A stretch of 64,000 nucleotides of DNA from Solirubrobacter sp963736505 (GTDB lineage: Bacteria > Actinomycetota > Thermoleophilia > Solirubrobacterales > Solirubrobacteraceae): NCBI GenBank assembly GCA_963736505.1, contig CAVTOZ010000004.1, forward strand, positions 124,001 through 188,000. The letters are read 5' to 3'. How positions within the stretch are numbered: position 1 is the first letter of the stretch; each line of letters starts with the position of its first letter. The position numbers and the translations under genes are program-made. Below the pieces are notes generated by a model. It saw only the letters and a program-made list of their open reading frames with translations, made no database searches and had not been told where the DNA came from. Below, one piece after another: positions 57,335 to 64,000 of the stretch.

Positions 57335-57976
57335 TCACCACCAGGGCACGAAGCGCGGGTCGAAGCGCAGCCGGTCGAGGATCGCGTAGGCCTGGACGCG
57401 CACGGCCGGCGAGGCGCGCGGGTCGAGCACGACGAGCGCGTGGAAGTTGCGCAGCCCGTCGCTGAACTCCTCGTAGGACACGGTGGCGGGCGACAAGACG
57501 CACTGCTGCACGATCCGGGTCGTGATCGGGGAGATCGGCACCGGCGTGAACCGGCGCGGCCGGGGCGCGAAGGCGGCGGCTCGCGCGCGCTCCTGGACCG
57601 AGACGAGCGCGTCGCCCGACCCGAGCCTGGCCGACGGGAAATGCGAGCAGCCGCTCGCCCGCGGCACGGGCGTGAACGTCGCCGCCGTCAGGATCTCGTG
57701 CGGATCGAGCAGGTGCGGCGTCAGCGACGCGGACGCGAGCTTCCAGCCCTCCGGCAGGCTCACGTCGACGCCGTAGCGCGGCACCGCGACCGTCGTCCAG
57801 CGCGGCGTGGCGGCCCGCTCGTCGTCCGGCGGCGCCGGGCGCGCGACGAGCAGCACGACGCCGGCGAGCGCCGCCGCCGCGACGGCGAGCACGACGCGCG
57901 GGCGCCAGCGCCGCCAGCCGTAGCGGCGGTGCGCGGCGCGCACCAGCGCGGCCTCGTAGAGGGGGAACTCACTCAT
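57335..57976 (-). CDS. Membrane-anchored protein next to an ECF sigma factor
   Basis: 213 residues. A basic cytoplasmic N-terminus of about 27 residues, one membrane segment (VVLAVAAAALAGVVLLVA) and an extracytoplasmic domain of about 160 residues with two Cys (RASGCSHFPS; VQQCVLSP). The topology and ATGA overlap with the sigma gene suggest an anti-sigma or sensor role, but no zinc-type H-x3-C-x2-C anti-sigma motif is present. Confidence 0.72.
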   Translation of the reverse strand: MSEFPLYEAALVRAAHRRYGWRRWRPRVVLAVAAAALAGVVLLVARPAPPDDERAATPRWTTVAVPRYGVDVSLPEGWKLASASLTPHLLDPHEILTAATFTPVPRASGCSHFPSARLGSGDALVSVQERARAAAFAPRPRRFTPVPISPITTRIVQQCVLSPATVSYEEFSDGLRNFHALVVLDPRASPAVRVQAYAILDRLRFDPRFVPWW

Positions 57977-58518
57977 GACTGCTCCTCCACGAACGCCCGC
58001 AGCGTGGCCAGCCCGCGGCTGACGCGCTGGCGGATCACGCTCTCCGAGCAGCGCACGTCGGCGGCGATGCTCCCGTACGGGCGCTCCTCGATCACGCGGG
58101 CGCGGACCGCCTCGGCCTGCGCCTCCGGCAGCCGCGCCAGCAGCGCGTCCACGCGCGCGTCGCCGCCGAGCCGCGCCACGCGCTCCAGCGCCTCGTCCTC
58201 GAGCACGAGCGGCGGCAGCCCGAGCCGGCGCCGCGCCCGGTCCTCCACACGCCCCTTCTCGAGCGCCCGTTGCAGCTTGTGCTGCGCGATCCCGAACGTC
58301 CACGCGAGCGCCGGCCCGCGCCGGGCGTCGAAGCGCTTGACGCCGAGCAGCGCGGCGGCGAACGTCTCCGCGGCGAGGTCGGCGGCCAGCTCCGGATCGC
58401 CCGTACGGCGCACGAAGTAGCCGAGCAGCGCCGGCTCGTGGCGGCGGTAGAACGCGGCGAACGCCTCGGGACGGCGCGGCGTGAGCGCGAGCAGCTCGTC
58501 GTCGCCGAGACGGTCCAT
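57973..58518 (-). CDS. ECF-type RNA polymerase sigma factor
   Basis: 181 residues. Region 2 (FAAFYRRHEPALLGYFVRRT, then LAADLAAETFAAAL) and region 4 (LLARLPEAQAEAVRARVIEE, RPYGSIAADVRCSESVIRQR, VSRGLATLRA) are clear, with a linker in between. It is co-transcribed with the membrane protein at 57335-57976, which likely controls it. Targets unknown. Confidence 0.9.
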   Translation of the reverse strand: MDRLGDDELLALTPRRPEAFAAFYRRHEPALLGYFVRRTGDPELAADLAAETFAAALLGVKRFDARRGPALAWTFGIAQHKLQRALEKGRVEDRARRRLGLPPLVLEDEALERVARLGGDARVDALLARLPEAQAEAVRARVIEERPYGSIAADVRCSESVIRQRVSRGLATLRAFVEEQS

Positions 58519-58555
58519 GTCCGCTTCTTCCCGGACCCGGCCCCGTTGTGACGAG

Positions 58556-59125
58556 CTAGCGCGTATTGGGCTCGCGCGACGGGTCGCGCGTGACGCCCGC
58601 CGGCGCCTGCCCCGTGTTGACGAACAGGCACAGCGGGTTCTTCGAGGGTCCGTACACGCACACGCGGTAGAGGTCGGCCTCCTCGCGCAGCATGTCCGGC
58701 GCCGCCAGGCCGGCGCGGAACGCCGGCGCCTGCGCGAGCACGTAGTCGTGCGTCGCGGCCAGCGCCGCCGCCCGGTCGCGCCGCTCCTCCAGGCGCCCGG
58801 CGCGGTGGATCAGCCCGCCGGTCAGAAGCGCGACGGTCACCAGAGCGAGGAACGCCGTGCCGGCGTAGTCGCGCGCGATCAGCCGCGGCAGGTCGGGCCG
58901 GCGGCGGCGCACGAGCATCCCCGCGAGCGGCGCCGCGACGGCGACCGCGAGCAGGTTCAGGAACACGGCCAGCAGGATCGCGCCGGCGGTGTCGGCGCCG
59001 TCGCCGTGGAACGGGAGCCGCACCGCGAGCACCGCGTCGACGACCGTCAGCGCCCCGAACACGGGCCACTGCCAGGCGCCTCGCATCCGCCAGCGCAGGC
59101 GCGGCCAGAAGACCGACTCGACCAT
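58556..59125 (-). CDS. Membrane protein of unknown function
   Basis: 189 residues. Three to four hydrophobic segments (WPVFGALTVVDAVLAVRL; GAILLAVFLNLLAVAVAAPL; AGTAFLALVTVALLTGGLI), then an extracytoplasmic tail with two Cys (YRVCVYGPSKNPLCLF). ATG at 59125-59123; a longer frame upstream lacks support. Divergent from the E1 alpha gene across 134 nt. No family recognised. Confidence 0.75.
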   Translation of the reverse strand: MVESVFWPRLRWRMRGAWQWPVFGALTVVDAVLAVRLPFHGDGADTAGAILLAVFLNLLAVAVAAPLAGMLVRRRRPDLPRLIARDYAGTAFLALVTVALLTGGLIHRAGRLEERRDRAAALAATHDYVLAQAPAFRAGLAAPDMLREEADLYRVCVYGPSKNPLCLFVNTGQAPAGVTRDPSREPNTR

Positions 59126-59259
59126 GGTCGATGGCAAGGCTAACCAGCCATGCCGTACCCTTGACCCGCAATTGCCGGGCTCCGCGGAGATCCCGCATGC
59201 TCGGGCATCGCGCCTCCTGGCGATCCCGGGATGGCGCACCGTACATACGAAAGGGCCAG

Positions 59260-60303
59260 ATGGCGACTGAAACGGCAGCGTCAGCGTTACCTGACGTGAC
59301 CCAGCACCTGACCACGGACGACCGGGTCGGGCTGCTCCGCGCGATGTTGACGATGCGCGGCATCGAAGAGCGCGCGATGACGCTCTACCGGCAGGGCAAG
59401 GTGCCGGGCAGCTTCTACGACGGCTTCGGCCAGGAGGCCGTGTCCTCCGGCGCGACCTGGGCGATGGCCGCCTCCGACCGCCTCTGCATCCTGCACCGCG
59501 ACCTCGCCGCCCACGTCATCCGCGGCGTCGAGCCGTGGCGCATCTTCGCCCAGTACATGGGCCGCGCCGACGGCATCACGCGCGGCCGCGACGGCAACGT
59601 GCACTTCGGCGACCGCACCAAGGGCTGCGTCGGGATGATCTCGATGCTGCCCGACATGATGCTGATCGCCACCGGCATGGCGATGGCGTTCAAGCTGCGC
59701 GGCGAGGCCCGCTGCGCGATCACCTGGTTCGGCGACGGCTCGACCTCGCGCGGCGACTTCCACGAGGCGATGAACTGGGCCGGCGTGCAGAAGCTGCCCG
59801 TGATCTTCGTGCTGGAGAACAACCAGTACGCGTACTCGACGCCGGTGGACCAGCAGTTCGCCGTCAACCCCGTCGAGCGGGCGGCCGCCTACGGCTTCCC
59901 GGGCGTCAGCGCCGACGGCAACGACCCCGAGGCGATGTTCGAGGTCACCCGCCTGGCCCGCGAGCGCGCGATCGCCGGCGAGGGCCCGACGCTGATCGAG
60001 GCCGTCACGATGCGCATGCACGGCCACGCCGCGCACGACGACATGAAGTACGTGCCCAACGAGAAGGTCGAGGAGTGGCGCGCGAAGGACCCGATCGACC
60101 GCCAGGAGAAGCGCCTGGAGGCGCTCGGCGTGGACACCCACGCCGTGCGCGAAGAGGTCAAGGCGCTGATCGACGAGTCCGTCGAGCGCGCGCTGCAGTC
60201 GCCGATGCCCGACGGCAACACCGTGCTCGACGGCCTGTTCGCCGACGAGCCGGCCCTGCTCGAGGACGGCAACGCCCCCTGGTCCGGCTTCAAGGCGAGC
60301 TGA
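59260..60303 (+). CDS. pdhA: 2-oxoacid (pyruvate-type) dehydrogenase E1 alpha subunit
   Basis: 347 residues from ATG 59260. MLTMRGIEERAMTLYRQGKV, YDGFGQEAVSSGATWAM, LHRDLAAHVIRGV, and the TPP-binding WFGDGSTSRGDFHEAMNW with VLENNQYAYSTP are family signatures. With E1 beta it decarboxylates a 2-oxoacid using TPP and acylates the lipoyl arm. Substrate could be pyruvate or acetoin or branched-chain acids. First gene of the E1 alpha-E1 beta-E2 operon. Confidence 0.92.
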   Translation: MATETAASALPDVTQHLTTDDRVGLLRAMLTMRGIEERAMTLYRQGKVPGSFYDGFGQEAVSSGATWAMAASDRLCILHRDLAAHVIRGVEPWRIFAQYMGRADGITRGRDGNVHFGDRTKGCVGMISMLPDMMLIATGMAMAFKLRGEARCAITWFGDGSTSRGDFHEAMNWAGVQKLPVIFVLENNQYAYSTPVDQQFAVNPVERAAAYGFPGVSADGNDPEAMFEVTRLARERAIAGEGPTLIEAVTMRMHGHAAHDDMKYVPNEKVEEWRAKDPIDRQEKRLEALGVDTHAVREEVKALIDESVERALQSPMPDGNTVLDGLFADEPALLEDGNAPWSGFKAS

Positions 60304-60305
60304 CG

Positions 60306-61271
60306 ATGCCCACGATGACGTACCTGCAGGCGATCTCGGACGCCATGCGCCAGGAGATGCGCGCCGACGAGCGCGTGTTCCTGATGGGCGAGGACATCGG
60401 CACGTTCGGCGGCGCCTTCAAGGTGACCGACGGCTTCATCGACGAGTTCGGCGCCAAGCGCGTGATGGACACGCCGCTGGCGGAGTCGGCGATCGTCGGC
60501 TGCGCGATCGGCGCAGCGGTGGAGGGCATGCGCCCGATCGCCGAGATGCAGTTCTCGGACTTCGTGTCGTGCGGCTTCGACCAGCTCGTCAACGTCGCCG
60601 GCAAGACGTACTACCGGATGGGCCTGTCGGTGAACATCACCGTCCGCCTGCCCTCCGGCGGCGGCTTCTCCGGCGGTCCGTACCACTCGCAGAACCCGGA
60701 GGCGTGGTTCATGCACGCGCCGGGCCTGAAGATCGTCGCGCCGAGCACGGCCGAGGACGCCAAGGGCCTGCTGATCTCCGCGGTGCGCGACCCCAACCCC
60801 GTGCTGTTCATGGAGCACAAGCACCTCTACCGGCGCGTGAAGGGCGAAGTGCCCGAGGGCCTGTACGAGACGCCGTTCACCGCGCGGATCGCCCGCGAGG
60901 GCACGGATCTCACGGTGATCGCCTACGGCGCGATGGTGCACACGGCGCTGGAGGCGACGGCCGACCTCGACGGCGCGTCGATCGAGGTGCTCGACCTGCG
61001 CTCGCTCGTGCCGCTCGACGAGGCGGCGATCCTGAAGTCGGTGCGCAAGACCTCGAAGGTCGTGATCCTCGACGAGGCCAACCAGACGTGCGCCGCGGGC
61101 GCGCAGGTGGCGTCGATCATCGCCGAGAAGGCGTGGGAGGACCTCGACGGCCCGGTCGTACGCGTGGCCACGCCCGACGTGCCGATCCCGTTCTCGCCCA
61201 CGCTGGAGCAGGCCGTGCTGCCGCAGCTCGACGACGTCAGGGAGGCGTGCCGTGAGCTCCTCGAGTACTGA
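60306..61271 (+). CDS. pdhB: 2-oxoacid (pyruvate-type) dehydrogenase E1 beta subunit
   Basis: 321 residues from ATG 60306, 2 nt after E1 alpha. VFLMGEDIGTFGGAFKVTDG, RVMDTPLAESAIVGCAIGAA, MQFSDFVSCGFDQLVNVAGK and, in the C-terminal domain, IAYGAMVHTALEAT with LDLRSLVPLDEAAILKSV match the transketolase-like E1 beta fold. Overlaps the E2 gene by 20 nt. Confidence 0.93.
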   Translation: MPTMTYLQAISDAMRQEMRADERVFLMGEDIGTFGGAFKVTDGFIDEFGAKRVMDTPLAESAIVGCAIGAAVEGMRPIAEMQFSDFVSCGFDQLVNVAGKTYYRMGLSVNITVRLPSGGGFSGGPYHSQNPEAWFMHAPGLKIVAPSTAEDAKGLLISAVRDPNPVLFMEHKHLYRRVKGEVPEGLYETPFTARIAREGTDLTVIAYGAMVHTALEATADLDGASIEVLDLRSLVPLDEAAILKSVRKTSKVVILDEANQTCAAGAQVASIIAEKAWEDLDGPVVRVATPDVPIPFSPTLEQAVLPQLDDVREACRELLEY

Positions 61272-62567
61272 GACGCTTGTCGACGTCAACATGCCCCAGA
61301 TGGGCGTGTCCGTGGCCGAGGGCACGGTCGTGGAGTGGAAGAAGCAGGTCGGCGACTGGGTCCAGGCCGACGAGATCATCGCCTCGATCTCGACCGACAA
61401 GATCGACACCGACGTCGAGTCGCCCGCCACCGGGCGGGTGGCGGAGATCCTCGTCCAGGTCGGCGAGACGGTCGACGTCGGGAGCGTGATGGCGCGGATC
61501 GCGACCGACGCGCGCCCCGGCGAGGCCCACCGGTCCGAGAACGAGGAGCCCGAGACGGGCACCGGCGAGGCGACGGCCGCGCTCGAGGCGCCCGGCGAGG
61601 CCGGCGAGCTGCGCGGCGACGACCCGCCGCGGCGCTACTCGCCCGTCGTGCAGCGGATCGCCGCCGAGCACAAGGTCGACCTCGACCAGGTCGCGGGCAC
61701 GGGCCGCGGCGGGCGCGTGCGCAAGCAGGACGTGCTCGCGCACATCGAGTCGGCGCCGGCGGAGGACGCGCCGATGCACATCGAGAGCCCGTACCGGCCC
61801 GACGAGCCCGCGCCGCCGAAGAAGCGCGAGCCGCGCTTCAGCCGCATCGAGGAGGACCCGCGGAGCCCGCGCCCGCCCCGGCTCCCGCTCCGGCCCCGGC
61901 CGGCGGCGCCACGCTCTCGCGCATGCGCCAGGCGATCGGCCAGCGGATGGTGCAGTCGCTGCAGACCGCGGCGACGTGCACGACGATCGCCGAGGCCGAC
62001 ATGACGCGGATCGAGGCCGCGCGCAGGCAGTCCGGCTTCAGCTACCTGCCCTACCAGGCGCGCGCGGCGATCGAGACGCTGCTGGAGATGCCCGAGCTCA
62101 ACGCGACGCTCGAGGGCGACTCGCACACGGTCTACAGCGACGCCGTGCACCTCGGCATCGCCGTCTCGCTCGGCACCGGCGGCCTGATCGTCCCCGTCAT
62201 CCGCGACGCGCAGGACCTCTCGGTCGAAGGCCTGGCCAAGCGGATCAAGGACATCGCGCGGCGCGCCCGCGCGAACCAGCTGACGCCGGACGAGGTGAGC
62301 GGCGGCACGTTCACGATCACCAACCCGGGCGGCTACGGCTCGATCATGGCGACGCCCGTGATCAACCTGCCGCAGGTCGCGATCCTCGACACCGAGGCCG
62401 TGGTCAAGCGGCCCGTGGTGATCACCGACGAGCTCGGCAACGACTCGATCGCGATCCGCTCGATGACGTACCTGTGCATGTCGTGGGACCACCGCGCGCT
62501 CGACGGCGCGACCGCGGCGCAGTTCCTCACGGCTTTGCGCAAGAAGTTGGAGAACTGGCCGATCTAA
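61252..62567 (+). CDS. 2-oxoacid dehydrogenase E2 acyltransferase, frameshifted in the linker
   Basis: From GTG 61252 (AGGGAGG upstream) the frame gives a lipoyl domain (SISTDKIDTDVESPATG) and a subunit-binding domain (YSPVVQRIAAEHKVDLDQVA). It runs into nonsense after FSRIEEDPR near 61855. The next frame resumes as a Pro/Ala linker, then LSRMRQAIGQRMVQSLQTAA, GGTFTITNPGGYGSIMATPV and the catalytic CMSWDHRALDGATAAQFL to 62567. One base is missing between 61850 and 61870. The intact product is about 439 residues. Its active site is canonical, unlike the E2 at 56216. Confidence 0.87.
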
Positions 62568-62587
62568 GGGACACGGTCTGACGGACA

Positions 62588-62617
62588 CCCGCTCCGGGGC
62601 GAGAGCCCCGGAGCGGG
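62588..62617 (+). terminator. 13-bp perfect hairpin after the E1/E2 operon
   Basis: CCCGCTCCGGGGC (62588-62600), loop GAGA, GCCCCGGAGCGGG (62605-62617). It is followed at once by the -10 of lipB, so it insulates the two. Confidence 0.7.
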
Positions 62618-62623
62618 CCAGAC

Positions 62624-62629
62624 TAGACT
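62624..62629 (+). promoter_or_regulatory. -10 element TAGACT of lipB, leaderless
   Basis: TAGACT ends 7 nt before ATG 62637. The -35 region lies in the terminator hairpin and is weak. Confidence 0.5.
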
Positions 62630-62636
62630 CGGTTGC

Positions 62637-63320
62637 ATGGCGAACGACCTGCTCGTATGCCACCTGGGCAAGGTGGAGTACACCGAGGCCGCGGCCCTCC
62701 AGGAGCGCCTGCGCGAGCGCGTGCTCGCCGGCGAGCTCGGCGACCTGATGCTGCTGCTCGAGCACCCGCCGGTCTACACCGTCGGCCGCCGCTCCGACGA
62801 GGACGAGCTGCCGCTGGGCGAGGAGCACTACCGCTCGCTCGGGATCGACGTCGTGCGCACGCCGCGCGGCGGCAAGCTGACCTACCACGGCCCCGGCCAG
62901 CTCGTCGGCTACCCGATCATGCGCGTCGCGAGCGTGCCGGAGTACATCCTCACGATGGAGCGCGCGATCGTCACGGCGCTGGGGCGCGCGGGCGTCGAGG
63001 CGACGACGAAGCTCGGCCACAAGCACGTCGGCGTGTGGGTCGGCGAGCGCAAGATCGCCTCCGTCGGCGTGCACCTGAGCCACGGCGTCTCCAGCCACGG
63101 CTTCGCCGTCAACGTCGACAACGACCTGGACCCGTTCAGCTGGGTCGTCGCCTGCGGGCTGCCCGACGTGCGGATGACCTCGATGGCGGCGGAGGGCGCG
63201 GCCGAGGGCCTGGCCTGCTTCCGCAAGCGCATGGGCCACGCGTTCTGCGAGGCGTTCGGCGCCCGCCAGCGGCTCGTCTCGCCCGCGCGGCTCGGCATCG
63301 GCGCGCTCGTGCCCGCCTGA
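62637..63320 (+). CDS. lipB: Octanoyltransferase
   Basis: 227 residues. LEHPPVYTVGRRS, RGGKLTYHGPGQLVGYPIMR, GVWVGERKIASVGVHLSHGV with the catalytic Lys, HGFAVNVDNDLDPF and ACGLPDVRMTS with the catalytic Cys are all present. It moves octanoate from acyl carrier protein to lipoyl domains, a needed step for the E2 proteins encoded upstream. lipA is not in view. Its TGA overlaps the ATG of the next gene by one base. Confidence 0.95.
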   Translation: MANDLLVCHLGKVEYTEAAALQERLRERVLAGELGDLMLLLEHPPVYTVGRRSDEDELPLGEEHYRSLGIDVVRTPRGGKLTYHGPGQLVGYPIMRVASVPEYILTMERAIVTALGRAGVEATTKLGHKHVGVWVGERKIASVGVHLSHGVSSHGFAVNVDNDLDPFSWVVACGLPDVRMTSMAAEGAAEGLACFRKRMGHAFCEAFGARQRLVSPARLGIGALVPA

Positions 63321-64000
63321 TGGACGTCGGGCTCGCGACCTTCCTGACCGACGGCGGGATCCACCCTGCGGTGCTCGCCCGCGCCGCCGAGGAGCGCGGC
63401 TACGAGTCGTTGTTCGTCACCGAGCACACGCATATCCCGGTCTCGGCCGGGATGATCGCGCGCGACGGCGCCCCGCTGGACGACAAGTACCGCCGGACGC
63501 ACGACCCGTTCGTGGCGCTCGCCTTCGCCGCCGCGGCGACCGAGCGCCTGATCGTCGGCACCAGCGTCTGCCTCGTGATCGAGCACGACCCGATCGTGCT
63601 CGCCAAGCTGGTCGCGTCGCTCGAGGTCCTGTCCGGCGGGCGCTTCGTCTTCGGCGTCGGCGCCGGCTGGAACAAGCCGGAGATGCGCAATCACGGCACC
63701 GATCCCGCGACGCGCCACGGCGACATGCGCGAGCGCGTCGAGGCGATGAAGGCGATCTGGAGCTCGGACGAGGGCGAATACCACGGCAGGCACGTGGACT
63801 TCGACCCGATCTGGCAATGGCCCAAGGCGACGCGGACGCCCGTGTTCATCGGCGGCAACGGCCCGCGCGTCGAGGACCGCGTGCTGCGCTACGGCGACGG
63901 CTGGATGCCGAACATGCCGGAGCTCGAGACGCTCGGCCCGCGCGTGGCGGCGCTGCGCGAGCGGGCCGGTACGCACGTGCCGGTGACGTACTACGGCGCC
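63320..64000 (+). CDS. LLM-class flavin-dependent oxidoreductase, 5' part, cut by window edge
   Basis: 227 codons are visible from ATG 63320. VGLATFLTDGGIHPAVLARA, YESLFVTEHTHIPVS, LIVGTSVCLVIEHDPIVLAK, LSGGRFVFGVGAGWNKPEM and RTPVFIGGNGPRVEDRVLRY mark a luciferase-like (LLM) barrel, of the subgroup that often uses F420 in actinobacteria. Substrate unknown. Confidence 0.9.
   Translation, partial: MDVGLATFLTDGGIHPAVLARAAEERGYESLFVTEHTHIPVSAGMIARDGAPLDDKYRRTHDPFVALAFAAAATERLIVGTSVCLVIEHDPIVLAKLVASLEVLSGGRFVFGVGAGWNKPEMRNHGTDPATRHGDMRERVEAMKAIWSSDEGEYHGRHVDFDPIWQWPKATRTPVFIGGNGPRVEDRVLRYGDGWMPNMPELETLGPRVAALRERAGTHVPVTYYGA

Overview
The window is GC-rich (about 70 percent or more by eye) and densely packed, with many 1-8 nt gene overlaps. 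A phosphatidylinositol-type lipid cluster (CDP-alcohol phosphotransferase, inositol-1-phosphate synthase), promoters that begin transcription at the start codon, and long secreted proteins with a choice-of-anchor-Q-like DQRD..RPQG..CDAGAYE motif suggest an actinobacterium, most likely of the Thermoleophilia/Solirubrobacterales type. That placement is inference; there is no rRNA or marker tree here.

Layout. 1-17.2 kb is mixed housekeeping: the dnaK start (cut by the window edge), nth, a secreted CAP protein behind a long structured leader, a frameshifted polytopic membrane protein, and an inositol-lipid group (PAP2-type phosphatase, CDP-alcohol phosphotransferase, ino1). A divergent hicB/hicA pair follows, then a PimA-like glycosyltransferase fused to a PHP phosphoesterase, a degenerate uracil-DNA glycosylase, a quinone reductase-like MDR protein, a lipase-like hydrolase, a secreted Ig-like protein, an rRNA/tRNA m5U methyltransferase, map, a truncated aldo/keto reductase, argF and an EEP-family enzyme.

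17.3-42.6 kb, about 40 percent of the window, is a tandem array of nine paralogous secreted proteins (545-2204 aa) with one unrelated SnoaL-like gene inserted. Each has a signal peptide, a CSLREA-like start, a Gly/Asn-rich beta-helix, the DQRD..CDAGAYE block, in six of the nine one or more Ig- or FN3-like domains, a Pro/Thr linker, and a shared C-terminal module of about 160 residues. That module has two invariant cysteines and a FecR-like second half. Near-identical DNA tracts pair some members, which points to recent gene conversion. This array is the best candidate for an undescribed system.

42.6-48.9 kb holds thiamine synthesis (thiO-thiS-thiG behind a TPP riboswitch, thiE divergent), a TSUP exporter, lipoamide dehydrogenase and small genes. 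48.9-54.5 kb is a DUF4331 protein, a TPR protein and a nickel/cobalt module (RcnA-like transporter, Fur-family regulator, HoxN-type permease). 54.5-64 kb contains an orphan histidine kinase, two different E2 acyltransferases, an ECF sigma factor with a membrane partner, the E1 alpha/beta-E2 operon of a 2-oxoacid dehydrogenase, lipB, and the start of a flavin-dependent oxidoreductase. The TPP, lipoyl and Lpd functions fit together: E1 needs TPP, E2 needs LipB-derived lipoate, and Lpd reoxidises the lipoyl arm.

Several genes that should be intact carry single-base frameshifts (about 2607, 4440, 24970, 25193, 61855), so assembly indels are likely and should be excluded before calling pseudogenes.
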